Below are positions 26,575 to 36,327 of a stretch of 64,000 bases of DNA, one piece after another. The stretch is from the NCBI RefSeq assembly GCF_018449635.1, contig NZ_JAAVUV010000002.1, positions 558,001 through 622,000 on the forward strand. Direction: 5' to 3'. The DNA comes from Caballeronia sp. dw_276 (lineage in GTDB: Bacteria; Pseudomonadota; Gammaproteobacteria; Burkholderiales; Burkholderiaceae). The position numbers and the translations under genes were made by a program. Position 1 is the first letter of the stretch. Every line of letters starts with the position of its first letter. The notes beneath the pieces were generated by a model. It had not been told where the DNA came from. It made no database searches and was given only the letters and a program-made list of their open reading frames with translations.

Positions 26575-27899
26575 GACGCGGCTCCTGGCGAGAGAATCAC
26601 AATGGCGACGCGACGGTTTTTCGCGCGGCCGGCAGGGGTATCGTTCGATGCAATCGGCTCGGTATCGCCCCGTCCTTCCGAGCTCAGGCGCGCCGGCGTA
26701 TTGATCCGCGCGGCGATGATCGCGCGCACGGTATCGGCGCGTGCCTGCGACAGCGCCACGTTCGACGGAAACCGCGCCGAGATGATGCGCTGGTTATCGG
26801 TATGGCCGATCACCACGACGTTGCCCGGTTTGTCCTGCAATGCATCGGCAATGCGCTGCATCAGCGGCGCGAAATGCGGATCGAGGTCGGCGCTGCCCGA
26901 TGCAAACAATTGCGTGCCCGTCGCGGTGTTGTTGATGGTAACGGTGGTGCGGTCCGCGGAATCGCCGACCGTGACCAGCCCCTGCGCAATTTCAGGCGCG
27001 AGGAATCCGGCGAGCGTCGCGGCGAGTTTGGGCGCCGCATCGACCTTCGATGCCAGCACGGGCGCCGGCGCCACGCGTATCGAACGCATGGAAGCAAATA
27101 CCGGGTCTGAAAAGTCGTTGATCCGGAAGCTCAACACCAGGCTCGCGGTGACGAGCACGAATGCGGCAAGCGCAAGCGCGACCCACAGCGGCACGAACTG
27201 CAGCAAGCGCTTGCGTTCACGCGGCGCCGGCTGCCAATGCGGCGACAACGCGCGTTCAACGGGGGCGCGCTGCGCGCGAATCATTTGTTCGAGCCGTTCG
27301 CGGATCACGTCGAGTTGCGTCTTGCCGCCTTCGATCAGGCGATATCGTCCGTCGAAACCGAGTGCGAGCATCACGTAGATCAGTTCGAGCAGATCCACAT
27401 CGATAGCCGGTGTTTGTGCAAGACGCTGCAGGATCACGAACAAACGCTCGCCGCCCGATGCTTCGTTGTGGAATGTCACGAGCAGACTGCGGCGGCCCCA
27501 TACGCCCGCGCCCCACGGCGTGGCAGCAATCGACTCATCGATAAACGTGCACAGGCAATAGCGCGCCGGGCCGAGTTGTGCATCGGGCACGCCGAACGCG
27601 CGGCCGTTGGTTTCAAACGTGCGCACCATCTGGATCAGCTGCGTACGCAATGCCTCGAGGTCCGGGTGGCTCGTCAGGCGCCGCAACGGCAACGCGAGTT
27701 CAAGCAACGGGTTCGCGGCGCGCAACAGCGGGTTGCGGCCGGCGAGCGTGGCATCGAGTGGCGCCAACGCAGGCGCCGCCGCTGCGGACCTCAGCGTGGC
27801 CGGGCGCTCGCGCTTCAGGCCGGGCGTGGGCATCATGATGGTGCGCGCGGCGTCGAGGAAACCGGAGTCGTCGATGGCCGGATTCGTGTCGTTAGTCAT
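26571..27899 (-). CDS. tssL: type VI secretion protein TssL with OmpA-like domain
   Basis: The 442-residue protein has an N-terminal DotU/TssL cytoplasmic domain (NPLLRAANPLLELALPLRRL; ARYCLCTFIDESIAATPWG). One transmembrane helix follows (about 235-258, LLQFVPLWVALALAAFVLVTASLVL is the region). The C-terminus is an OmpA/MotB peptidoglycan-binding domain (VVVIGHTDN, NVALSQARADTVRAII, GRGDTEPI, NRRVAIVI). The extended type anchors the membrane complex to peptidoglycan itself, which matters here because the locus has no tssJ. Confidence 0.95.
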   Translation of the reverse strand: MTNDTNPAIDDSGFLDAARTIMMPTPGLKRERPATLRSAAAAPALAPLDATLAGRNPLLRAANPLLELALPLRRLTSHPDLEALRTQLIQMVRTFETNGRAFGVPDAQLGPARYCLCTFIDESIAATPWGAGVWGRRSLLVTFHNEASGGERLFVILQRLAQTPAIDVDLLELIYVMLALGFDGRYRLIEGGKTQLDVIRERLEQMIRAQRAPVERALSPHWQPAPRERKRLLQFVPLWVALALAAFVLVTASLVLSFRINDFSDPVFASMRSIRVAPAPVLASKVDAAPKLAATLAGFLAPEIAQGLVTVGDSADRTTVTINNTATGTQLFASGSADLDPHFAPLMQRIADALQDKPGNVVVIGHTDNQRIISARFPSNVALSQARADTVRAIIAARINTPARLSSEGRGDTEPIASNDTPAGRAKNRRVAIVILSPGAAS

Positions 27900-27914
27900 T
27901 GCGGTGTCCTTGTT

Positions 27915-29249
27915 TCATCGGCGGATGGCCCAGCATTCCATGGTCAAGCCGGGGAATTCGCCGGCCACGTGCAGCGCCATGCCGGCCGATGCGTTGAGCG
28001 CTTGCCAGCCATCGTTCTTGTCATCGAGTTCGAAATAGGTGAAGCCCGCATGGAACGGCAGCTGGCGCGGCGCAACCGGCAACGCACGCAAGCCGATACC
28101 CGGCAATTGCAGGTTGACCAGATCGCGGATCTTTTCAACCGCGCCGATCTTCACCTGGCTGCCGAATGCGGACAGCAGCGTTTCGGTCGATACCTGTGCG
28201 CGCACGGCGAGCACAAAGGTCGCGTTCGTGAAGAGCGAGCGGTCGGCGACCAGGGCCACACGCAGGCCGTATTTGCGCTCCTCCAGCGGTATCGATACAA
28301 CGCCCGGATCAGCAACCCGGCTCAAGGCAAGGCGCAACGCTTCAATTACCGGCGTGAACGTTTCCTTCAACCTGTCATGCCGATACACGGGAAACACAGG
28401 CGGCCTGCGGTCGCGCTGGCTGAAGGTCGCAAGCTCCCCGGCGAGCTGCACGGTGGCCTGAAATAGCGCCTCGGGATGCAGTCCGGTCATCGACCCGAAA
28501 TGCGCGACCAATGGCTGCGCCCGGTTGACGATCTGCAGCAACAGGAAGTCGGAGATCTCCGCCATGCCCGCAGCTTCCGGCTGCGATAAGCGCCCCGCCA
28601 GCGCTTCACCACGTTGTTGCAGCAAGCCGTTGAGTTCGGTCGAAAAACGCGCGAGCTTGCCCGCCACGCTGAAGTCGAGACACGGCGCGCAATACTCATC
28701 GTCGAGCACCACGCGCGAATCGCTCAGGCGTTCCACTACGCGCGCCACGCCCACATAAGCGTGTGCGTTCGCGACATCCGGTTCGAGCGCGAGCTTCAAT
28801 CGCAGCTTGCCGACCTGCAACAACGTGCTGACGGCGTCGGGATCGTTGCTGTCATGGACATCGAATTCTTCCGCCCGATACCGCGCGAGATTGTCCGCAC
28901 GTTCGGGGCCACCGGATTCAGTGGCGCCCGGCCGGCGCACCGGCAACGCGAGCACGACGAGCAGGTTTGCCGTGCCTTCGGGAATGTCGAGCGGCTCGGG
29001 AAGGTCGTCATCGGCGGGGAGGTTGAAAGGCGTGCCATCGGGCAAGACACCAGCCGCTGAACGCAGCGCGAGTTTGCCGAGTTTCAGCAACGCTTCATCG
29101 ATTTCCACCGATGTAAATCCCCAACCGTAAGCACGCAGGCTTTCAACGCGCGCTTCGAGTTGTGTCTGTACGTACCGGTCGTGCTGCTGCAGATGCTGCG
29201 GCTGCAGGAACATGCCTTCCGACCAGATGACCTTGCTGTTCCAGTACAT
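27915..29249 (-). CDS. tssK: type VI secretion baseplate protein TssK
   Basis: The 444-residue protein starts MYWNSKVIWSEGMFLQPQHLQQHDRY, the near-invariant TssK N-terminus, which decides the start over a frame open to 29360. TssK trimers link the baseplate to the TssLM membrane complex. It has normal length and lies 4 bp downstream of the tagH stop and 15 bp before tssL. It is part of the long T6SS operon. Confidence 0.95.
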   Translation of the reverse strand: MYWNSKVIWSEGMFLQPQHLQQHDRYVQTQLEARVESLRAYGWGFTSVEIDEALLKLGKLALRSAAGVLPDGTPFNLPADDDLPEPLDIPEGTANLLVVLALPVRRPGATESGGPERADNLARYRAEEFDVHDSNDPDAVSTLLQVGKLRLKLALEPDVANAHAYVGVARVVERLSDSRVVLDDEYCAPCLDFSVAGKLARFSTELNGLLQQRGEALAGRLSQPEAAGMAEISDFLLLQIVNRAQPLVAHFGSMTGLHPEALFQATVQLAGELATFSQRDRRPPVFPVYRHDRLKETFTPVIEALRLALSRVADPGVVSIPLEERKYGLRVALVADRSLFTNATFVLAVRAQVSTETLLSAFGSQVKIGAVEKIRDLVNLQLPGIGLRALPVAPRQLPFHAGFTYFELDDKNDGWQALNASAGMALHVAGEFPGLTMECWAIRR

Positions 29250-29253
29250 GGCG

Positions 29254-30711
29254 TTATTCGCTTGGGGTTGAACGTGTGAGTGCGTCGAGCTGCGCCTGGT
29301 ACGCGCGGCTGAAGGGTTCGCCGAAGGTGCGCTGGAAGTCGTCGCCGGCATCGCGCGCAACGTGCTCCCATGTATCGACGAAACGCTGCCAGAGGCGCGC
29401 GCGGCGGTTGCTCAGCAATGCATCGAGACCCTTCGCGGCATCGAGCGATTTGTCGATGGTCACAGGATCGATACGCGACATGGCGTGTTCGAGCGCCGCG
29501 CGCATGCCCGCAACGACCGCGAGTTCGTGCGCCTGGATGTCGTGGAAAGCTTCTTGCAATGCGTCTTCGGGCGCGAGATAACCCGCGCCGCGTGCGCCGA
29601 GCATTTGCGTGAGCGCCATGTCGACGTCGGGGAAAAACTTGAGCGGATTATTGTCGCGCTCTTCGATCAGCGTCATTGCAATGCGCGTTTCGCGCTTGGC
29701 CATCGAGCGGGAGCGCAACGCGGTCATGGTGCCTTGCGTCGCAACGCGCAACATGCCGCCGACGAGACGTGCGAGGTCCTGCGCGGGAATGTGGCGGACG
29801 GTGCTGGCGTCTATGCCGAGGCCATCTAGTAGTGCTGCAAGCGTGGCGTTGTCGTTGTCGTCAGCGATGCGCGCAGCAGGCTTTGGCTTGAACTCTGTTT
29901 TGGGAACGAGCGGCGAGACGGGCTCCTGCATTTCTATCGGCGGGATGAACGGGTCGAAGTCCTCGGGGATGGCTGCGGCAGGCGCTTCATCTAAAAGCGG
30001 CAATGTCGGAACCGAAGACATCGCGCGTTCCGGCGACACATGCTCGAAACCCTTGCTCGATCCCGACACCGCGAACGGCGACACTTCCGGTCTGGCTGGA
30101 CCCAAGCCAAGCGAACTGTCGGGCACGCCAAGCGCATCGATCAATTCCTGATTTGCGTTCACACCGAATCGCGCAGGTTCGTGCAGGAGCGGTGTGGCCG
30201 CGAGCGGATCAGGCGTGAACGGTGCGGCTGCGTGGCTCTCCTTCGATGCCTCGTGCGGCGCGTTCCAGTCATCCGGAATCAGCGGCGCGACGGGCTTCAC
30301 GTCCCAGTCCGGCTTTTCCGGCGAAGGCGCGGAAGGCGCCGGCATGTCCGGGCGCGTCATCATGGTCATGTTCTGCAGATCCTGCTCAATGCACACATCA
30401 AGCGAATACGGCCCAATGCGCAAGCGGTCCCGGTCGTGAAGTTCCGCCTCGCGCGAACCATCGAGAATCTGATCGTTCAGCAAAGTCGGATTGCTGCCTG
30501 CATCGATCAGGACAAATGCCCCATCGCGCCATTCAATGCGCGCCTGCACGCGCGAGATTGCACGTTGCGTGTCGGGCAGCACGACGGTGCACTCGGGCGC
30601 ACGGCCAAGCGTGCCGCCGGCTGTATCGAATGCGATGCTTCGCGACGCGCTCATGTCGCCGCCGCTCAGCGTCAGCTTGAGTGTTGCTGCGTTGGGATCA
30701 TTCAATGACAT
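29254..30711 (-). CDS. tagH: T6SS-associated FHA-domain protein TagH (Fha)
   Basis: The 485-residue protein has an N-terminal FHA domain (about 10-110, with GGTLGRAPECTVVLPD, ISRVQARIEW and NPTLLNDQIL). An acidic, proline-rich linker follows. The C-terminal TagH domain (about 290-485) includes ALLDGLGID, NNPLKFFPDVDMALTQML and RLWQRFVDTWEHVARDAGDDFQRTFGEPFSRAYQAQL. FHA binds phospho-Thr; in Pseudomonas, PpkA phosphorylates Fha to trigger T6SS assembly, and TagF opposes it. AAGGAGA lies upstream. A Ser/Thr kinase gene is at the far end of the locus in convergent orientation. Confidence 0.92.
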   Translation of the reverse strand: MSLNDPNAATLKLTLSGGDMSASRSIAFDTAGGTLGRAPECTVVLPDTQRAISRVQARIEWRDGAFVLIDAGSNPTLLNDQILDGSREAELHDRDRLRIGPYSLDVCIEQDLQNMTMMTRPDMPAPSAPSPEKPDWDVKPVAPLIPDDWNAPHEASKESHAAAPFTPDPLAATPLLHEPARFGVNANQELIDALGVPDSSLGLGPARPEVSPFAVSGSSKGFEHVSPERAMSSVPTLPLLDEAPAAAIPEDFDPFIPPIEMQEPVSPLVPKTEFKPKPAARIADDNDNATLAALLDGLGIDASTVRHIPAQDLARLVGGMLRVATQGTMTALRSRSMAKRETRIAMTLIEERDNNPLKFFPDVDMALTQMLGARGAGYLAPEDALQEAFHDIQAHELAVVAGMRAALEHAMSRIDPVTIDKSLDAAKGLDALLSNRRARLWQRFVDTWEHVARDAGDDFQRTFGEPFSRAYQAQLDALTRSTPSE

Positions 30712-30720
30712 GCAATCTCC

Positions 30721-32697
30721 TTATTTGGCGACCTTGCGCGAGCCGTCGTCGGCGTCGCGTGGCGGGGTCGGCGGCGGTGGCGGCACACTCACCGGAACAG
30801 GCGGAATGCCGGGGCCGATGGGTATCGGAAAACTCGACATCTCGATGGTCTCGGGGCCGATCAAAATGTACGAAGCTCCCGCGCGCAACGCGATGGTCGC
30901 GGTCGCCTCGATCTCCACCGCCATGCCCGCTTTGATCTGCACAGCCATGCCGGCATTCAGCGAATAGGCTTCGCCAACGAACTGGTTGTGTGTGGTCATG
31001 GTCGCGGCCGTTACGCCGCCAAGCACGCTCGACTTGCAGCTGCCCATCACGGTGTCGTTGCGGGTGCCGTTCGTCTTCACGAACTCGCTGCCACTCACAC
31101 TCAAATGACGATCGTGTTTCACGTTCATCAGCGCGTCATGCTTGACCCACGTCTCGTGATCGCGCTCCGCGTGGAAAAACAGTTGCTCATCGCCCTTGCG
31201 GTCGTCGAGCCGCACTTCGTTGTAACCGTTGCCGCCTTTGGTCGAATTGCTCTTGAGCGTGGAGATGGCCGCGTTCGCAGGCAACTCATACGGCGGCATG
31301 TTGGTCGAGTTGTAGACCGCGCCCGTGATCACCGGACGATCCGGATCGCCCTCGATGAACTCGACGAGCACCTCTTGCCCAATGCGCGGCAGTTGCATCG
31401 AACCCCAGCGTTTGTTGGCCCAGCTCTGCGACACACGCACCCAGCAACGGTCGAGTTTCTGCGCGCCCGATGACTGCGCAAGTTGCTCCCAATGGAACTG
31501 CACCTTCACGCGGCCGTATTGATCGGTGAGGATCTCATCGCCATCGGGACCCACCACTACGGCCGTTTGCGGACCGCCTACGCGCGGCTCAGGCGTGGTT
31601 CGGGCAGTGCGGAAAGTGTTATCGGCGCGAATTGCCTTGAAGCTGCAATCGAAGATCGGCAACGTGCTGTCACTGGTCGATACATATGCGTCAGAGACAA
31701 TCTCCGCACGCGTTTCCGTGATCAGATACTGGCGATCCTGCGCGGTCGCAGGATGATCGCGCAAACGTATCAGGCCGCCCGGAATGAGACCGCGCGATGT
31801 GCTGCGCGCATCGATGGAATCATTTTGCGTCTGATGGATTTCCACGTTCACGCGTGCAAGACGGTCGCCATCGGCGGCCTTGATGTGACCCGTCAAATGC
31901 TCCTGCATCACGTAGCGCGCGGGATCGAAGGGCGCTGCGCGAGTCGCACGCGAGACGAGCCCGTGACTGTTACTCACCGATGCCTTCTCGAAGTCGTACT
32001 CGTTGACTTCATACCGGCCGGTCTGCAACGTTGCGCCCGACACCCAACGGTACACACATTCCTCGTCCTGGTCAGGCGTGTCCCAGGCCTGATACGGAAT
32101 GGTCTCGTAGTGCGGAATGGGTCTGTGTTCGCTGTTCGAATCGGTCAGTACGAGCGTATGTTTGCCGCCTGCGTGCTCGAGAAAATAGTGAATGCCTTCG
32201 CGTTCGAGCAGACGGCTGACAAAGTCGAAGTCGCTCTCGCGATACTGCACGCAATGTTCAAGCGGCGGATAACTCGCGCTGCACGCGTTGCGAAAGTCAA
32301 TATCGAATGGTTCGAATACGGCGCTCACGATCTGCGGCACCGTCTTCTGATAAAAGAACCTTCTATGCGACGACTGCGTCAGCAACCACAATCTCGGATG
32401 CACGATCGCCTCATAACGCGCCATGCGGTTATGCGTCGTGTCGCCAGGAACGATCAGCCGAAGCGTGGTGACAATCCCGTTGAACTGCCGCTCGCCGCTC
32501 ACCGGATAATCGAGCGTGACGGACAGATTCTGGCCAAGCACATCGCCCGGGTCTATGTCGTTACGCGGGCTCAGGAAAGCGAGCTGGAACTCGCTCATGC
32601 GGCCGAGCGCTTCGATCGTCGACATGCGCATGAACACGGCCGTATCGCCTAGCGCGGCGCATTCCATGCGGACGTGGCGAGTACTAGTCGAAAGCAT
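30721..32697 (-). CDS. vgrG: type VI secretion spike protein VgrG
   Basis: The 658-residue VgrG has the gp27-like domain (MECAALGDTAVFMRMSTIE, ESDFDFVSRLLEREGIHYFLEH), the gp5-like OB region (GPDGDEILTDQYGRVKVQFHWE, RVSQSWANKRWGSMQLPRIGQEVLVEF) and a C-terminal beta-prism with DUF2345-like repeats. It ends in an unusual proline-rich tail of about 35 residues. There is no fused enzymatic domain, and no PAAR, adaptor or effector gene follows. ATG 32697 has AGAGGAG upstream and overlaps the clpV end by 14 bp; the frame is open to 32718. Confidence 0.94.
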   Translation of the reverse strand: MLSTSTRHVRMECAALGDTAVFMRMSTIEALGRMSEFQLAFLSPRNDIDPGDVLGQNLSVTLDYPVSGERQFNGIVTTLRLIVPGDTTHNRMARYEAIVHPRLWLLTQSSHRRFFYQKTVPQIVSAVFEPFDIDFRNACSASYPPLEHCVQYRESDFDFVSRLLEREGIHYFLEHAGGKHTLVLTDSNSEHRPIPHYETIPYQAWDTPDQDEECVYRWVSGATLQTGRYEVNEYDFEKASVSNSHGLVSRATRAAPFDPARYVMQEHLTGHIKAADGDRLARVNVEIHQTQNDSIDARSTSRGLIPGGLIRLRDHPATAQDRQYLITETRAEIVSDAYVSTSDSTLPIFDCSFKAIRADNTFRTARTTPEPRVGGPQTAVVVGPDGDEILTDQYGRVKVQFHWEQLAQSSGAQKLDRCWVRVSQSWANKRWGSMQLPRIGQEVLVEFIEGDPDRPVITGAVYNSTNMPPYELPANAAISTLKSNSTKGGNGYNEVRLDDRKGDEQLFFHAERDHETWVKHDALMNVKHDRHLSVSGSEFVKTNGTRNDTVMGSCKSSVLGGVTAATMTTHNQFVGEAYSLNAGMAVQIKAGMAVEIEATATIALRAGASYILIGPETIEMSSFPIPIGPGIPPVPVSVPPPPPTPPRDADDGSRKVAK

Positions 32698-35287
32698 AGG
32701 TGAACTCCTCTGCTGCAACGCCTACGTGCACGCGAGCAAGCGCTTTTCCATCGATCACGCGAGACAGGAATTCTGTGCTGATACGCGGCAAGAGACTGTT
32801 GGTGAGAATTGCGTCGATCATGCGGCCGCCGCTCTCAAGACGCGTGCAGCGCACGGCGATCTGGGCCACGACCTCTTCGTCGAACGTGAAAGGCACTTGA
32901 TGGGTACGGGTCACGCGCTCTGCTACACGGCCGAGTTGCAGACGGATGATCGCTCGCAGCATCCCGTCGCTTAAGGGGTAATAGGGGATCGTGACCATGC
33001 GGCCCAGCAACGCCGGCGGGAACGTATGCAGGAGTTCCGCGTGCAGTTGCTCTTCAATGGTTTCCACTGCAGGCATGTTCTGCGGATCGCGGCACAGATG
33101 CGCGATGCACTCAGTGCCTGCGTTCGTAGTCAGCAGGATCAGCGTGTTGCGGAAGTCGATGGAACGGCCTTCGCTATCTTCCATCCAGCCTTTATCGAAG
33201 ACCTGGAAGAAGAGCTCGTGCACGTCTGGATGCGCCTTCTCCACTTCGTCGAGCAGCACGACGCTATGCGGCCGGCGACGCACCGCTTCTGTCAGCACGC
33301 CGCCTTCGCCAAATCCCACATAGCCCGGAGGCGCGCCCTTCAACAACGAGACCGTATGAGCTTCCTGATACTCACTCATGTTGATGGTGATGAGGTTCTG
33401 CTCACCGCCATAGAGCAGTTCGGCGAGCGCAAGCGCGGTTTCCGTCTTGCCTACACCCGACGTTCCCGCGAGCATGAACACGCCGACCGGCTTGTTCGGA
33501 TTGTCGAGGCCCGCACGCGACGTGCGGATGCGCCGCGCGATCATCTCTGTTGCGTGACCCTGACCAATGATGCGACGGTCCAATAGCTCGCCGAGACGCA
33601 GCACGTTATCGATATCGTTCTTCACCATCTTGAGGACGGGCACGCCGGTCCAGTCCTGGACCACGGCGGCGACCGCCTGACGATCCACACCCGGCAGAAT
33701 CAACGGCGCATCGCCCTGGTGGTCGGCGAGCAACGCCTGTTGCGTTCTGAGCGCGGCGAGATCTGCGCCCGGAGCGCCGTCGCGCAACTGCGCACGGCGG
33801 GCAAGAATGTCCTTCACGAGTTCGCGCTCGGTCTTCCAGCGCGCGTCGAGCTGGGCGAGCCGCTGCGTTTCATCTTCCAACGCCTTCGATGCCACCTCTT
33901 GACGCGCGGCGGTATCGATACCGATAAGACTTTCGCGCTTGATGACCTCCAGTTCGGTCTTCAAGGCGGCGATGCGTTTCTGCGCGTCGTCCACTGCGGG
34001 CGGCGTCGCGTGCTGGCTCACTGCAACACGGGCGCAGGCGGTATCGAGCAGGCTCACGGACTTGTCGGGCAACTGGCGTGCCGGAATGTATCGATGCGAC
34101 AAGCGCACGGCTGCTTCAATGGCCTCGTCGAGAACCTGAACGCCGTGATGCTGTTCGAGCGCACCCGCAATGCCGCGCATCATGGTGATGGCGCGTGCTT
34201 CGTCGGGTTCGCGCACTTGGACGACCTGAAAACGCCGCGTCAATGCGGGATCTTTCTCGATGTGCCGCCGATACTCCGACCATGTAGTCGCCGCGATCGT
34301 GCGAACCGTGCCACGCGCAAGCGCGGGCTTGAGCAGGTTCGCGGCATCGCCGGTTCCGGCCGCGCCGCCCGCGCCCACGAGCGTATGCGCCTCATCGATG
34401 AAAAGAATCACCGGACGTTCCGCCGTCTGCACCTCCGCGAGCACCTGACGCAGGCGCGTTTCGAACTCGCCCTTTACCCCGGCGCCGGCCTGAAGCAATG
34501 CAACATCGAGTGTGCGCAGCGTGACATCGCGCAGCATGGGGGGCACGTCGCCGGCCACGATCCGCTGCGCGAGACCTTCGACCACGGCCGTCTTCCCCAC
34601 GCCCGCTTCGCCCGTCAATAGCGGGTTGTTCTGTCGACGGCGCATGAGGATATCGATGACCTGACGAATTTCTTCATCACGTCCGACGATCGCATCAAGC
34701 TTGCCCGAGCGCGCTTGTTCCGTCAGGTCGACGGTGAAACGCTGCAACGCATCCTGATTGGTTACTGGCGCGGTAGAAACCGCCGACGCTGCATTGGAGG
34801 CTTCCACATTCTCCGGCGAACCGGCGAGTAAAAGGTCGAAGTCGTCCACGAGTTCATCGAGTATTACCCGGTCAAATTCACGCGAGATTCCGCGCAGCGC
34901 GTTGCGCAAGGACGGCGTCTTCAATGCGCCCACAATCAAATGCGCGCTTCGCACTTTCGATGCATTGAACAACAACGATCCATACACCCAGCCGCGCTCG
35001 ACCGCCTCTTCCAGTTGCGACGAGATGTCTGTTATCGACGTAGACCCGCGCGGCAACCGATCCAGCGCCTCAGTCAGATCCCGAGCCAGCGCGGAAGGCT
35101 CTACACCAAAATGCTTGATGATCCGGTGCAGATCCGAGTCGGGCGAATTGAGCAACTGATGCAGCCAGTGCGTCAGTTCCACATACGGGTTGCCCCGCAG
35201 ACGACAGAACGTCGTGGCACTTTCCATCGCGCGATAGCTGAGTGTGTCGAGTTTGCCGAACATCACGGCGCGGCTGATTTCTGCCAT
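32684..35287 (-). CDS. clpV: type VI secretion AAA+ ATPase ClpV (TssH)
   Basis: The 867-residue Clp/Hsp100 ATPase disassembles contracted TssBC sheaths. It has an N-domain (1-160), the first AAA+ module with GEAGVGKTA and [15 protein letters not shown], and a middle coiled domain. The second AAA+ module has [26 protein letters not shown] and [14 protein letters not shown], and a D2-small domain follows. Start ATG 35287 ([14 protein letters not shown]) fits the family and lies directly after the tssG stop; the frame stays open to 35608. Confidence 0.96.
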   Translation of the reverse strand: MAEISRAVMFGKLDTLSYRAMESATTFCRLRGNPYVELTHWLHQLLNSPDSDLHRIIKHFGVEPSALARDLTEALDRLPRGSTSITDISSQLEEAVERGWVYGSLLFNASKVRSAHLIVGALKTPSLRNALRGISREFDRVILDELVDDFDLLLAGSPENVEASNAASAVSTAPVTNQDALQRFTVDLTEQARSGKLDAIVGRDEEIRQVIDILMRRRQNNPLLTGEAGVGKTAVVEGLAQRIVAGDVPPMLRDVTLRTLDVALLQAGAGVKGEFETRLRQVLAEVQTAERPVILFIDEAHTLVGAGGAAGTGDAANLLKPALARGTVRTIAATTWSEYRRHIEKDPALTRRFQVVQVREPDEARAITMMRGIAGALEQHHGVQVLDEAIEAAVRLSHRYIPARQLPDKSVSLLDTACARVAVSQHATPPAVDDAQKRIAALKTELEVIKRESLIGIDTAARQEVASKALEDETQRLAQLDARWKTERELVKDILARRAQLRDGAPGADLAALRTQQALLADHQGDAPLILPGVDRQAVAAVVQDWTGVPVLKMVKNDIDNVLRLGELLDRRIIGQGHATEMIARRIRTSRAGLDNPNKPVGVFMLAGTSGVGKTETALALAELLYGGEQNLITINMSEYQEAHTVSLLKGAPPGYVGFGEGGVLTEAVRRRPHSVVLLDEVEKAHPDVHELFFQVFDKGWMEDSEGRSIDFRNTLILLTTNAGTECIAHLCRDPQNMPAVETIEEQLHAELLHTFPPALLGRMVTIPYYPLSDGMLRAIIRLQLGRVAERVTRTHQVPFTFDEEVVAQIAVRCTRLESGGRMIDAILTNSLLPRISTEFLSRVIDGKALARVHVGVAAEEFTYAFD

Positions 35288-35289
35288 GG

Positions 35290-36327
35290 TTAATCCTGTG
35301 CGAAAGTCTTGACGCGGCCGTGGGGGCCGAGCGGTTTGAGTAGGAGTTGCGTGGCGTCCGACGATGCAGGACGCGATAACAACCAAGTCGTGTAACCAAG
35401 TCGTTGTTGCGATCCAAGCGCGAGACGCGGCACTTCGGCGCGCCGCAGTTGCAGATTCAGATCCCATTCGAGCGGATCGCGCACGTAGTTGCGGATCCAG
35501 TCGGCGAGACGCACGAGGCTCGCGCCGCCGGGCAGGAATCGCTGATAGTCGACCATCGAAAGCGGACCAAGGACGACGCGAAACTTGTGCTGCCGGTCCC
35601 ACGCGCAAGCGCCGAGCATGGTTCCGATACCGAGGCGGCCGCTTTCATCGGCAGCGCCGAGACGGCTCAACGAACGCGCCGGCAAGTCGATCCAATGACC
35701 GACGTTCTGCTTCAGTTCGACCGGGATATTGAAGAAACGCATCAACACAAGGCGCAGGCCGGCGGCGTGACGGGTCGGACCGCTGAGCACGCCGGCGAAA
35801 TGAAGCTTCGCAAAATCCGGAACGCTGTCGCGATTGCGCAGCGCAGGTTCACCGAGTCCGAACGTGCTGCCTACGTACGCCGAAAAACGATCACCATTGT
35901 TGCGATCCAGGCTGACTGTCGGCTGCGCAACGGCCCATGATCGATAAAACAGCGACGTCATACGGTGATGGAACACATCGAGAAAGCGCGCGAAGGTCGG
36001 ATCGTTTGCATTGCGCGTTCTATCGCGGATGTATTCGGTCAAGTGCGTCGGCATCGGGCCATTCGGTCCGAGCAGGCCGAAGAAATTCACCACGAGCTTC
36101 GGCGCCTTGTCACCCTCGCCGTTCAAGCTGAAATTGCGCAGCGTGGTCGGGAAGAAGATGAGGTCGGGTTCCTGACCGAAGCGCACGGCGTCATCGCGCG
36201 GACGAAGCGATGAACCCACGCGCGGCAAGCCTGGATATGCGCATTCGAGCAAGCGCACGGCCTGGAAGAAGTCGAAGCTTTTTGCATCGGCGGAAAGGCG
36301 ATTGAGGATGGTCACAGCGTTTTGCAT
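35290..36327 (-). CDS. tssG: type VI secretion baseplate protein TssG
   Basis: The 345-residue TssG (VasB/ImpH) has SFDFFQAVRLLEC near the N-terminus, FFGLLGPNGPMPTHLTEYI, the FHHRMTSLFYRSWA block and a C-terminal RLGYTTWLL. It forms the baseplate wedge with TssE, TssF and TssK. It overlaps tssF by 16 bp and abuts clpV. A second, more divergent tssG lies at 47678-48688. Confidence 0.94.
   Translation of the reverse strand: MQNAVTILNRLSADAKSFDFFQAVRLLECAYPGLPRVGSSLRPRDDAVRFGQEPDLIFFPTTLRNFSLNGEGDKAPKLVVNFFGLLGPNGPMPTHLTEYIRDRTRNANDPTFARFLDVFHHRMTSLFYRSWAVAQPTVSLDRNNGDRFSAYVGSTFGLGEPALRNRDSVPDFAKLHFAGVLSGPTRHAAGLRLVLMRFFNIPVELKQNVGHWIDLPARSLSRLGAADESGRLGIGTMLGACAWDRQHKFRVVLGPLSMVDYQRFLPGGASLVRLADWIRNYVRDPLEWDLNLQLRRAEVPRLALGSQQRLGYTTWLLSRPASSDATQLLLKPLGPHGRVKTFAQD

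Noticed and set aside
27237..32652. Several plus-strand frames of 220-410 codons inside the T6SS operon
   Set aside because: All lie opposite conserved T6SS genes and show antisense composition without recognisable motifs.
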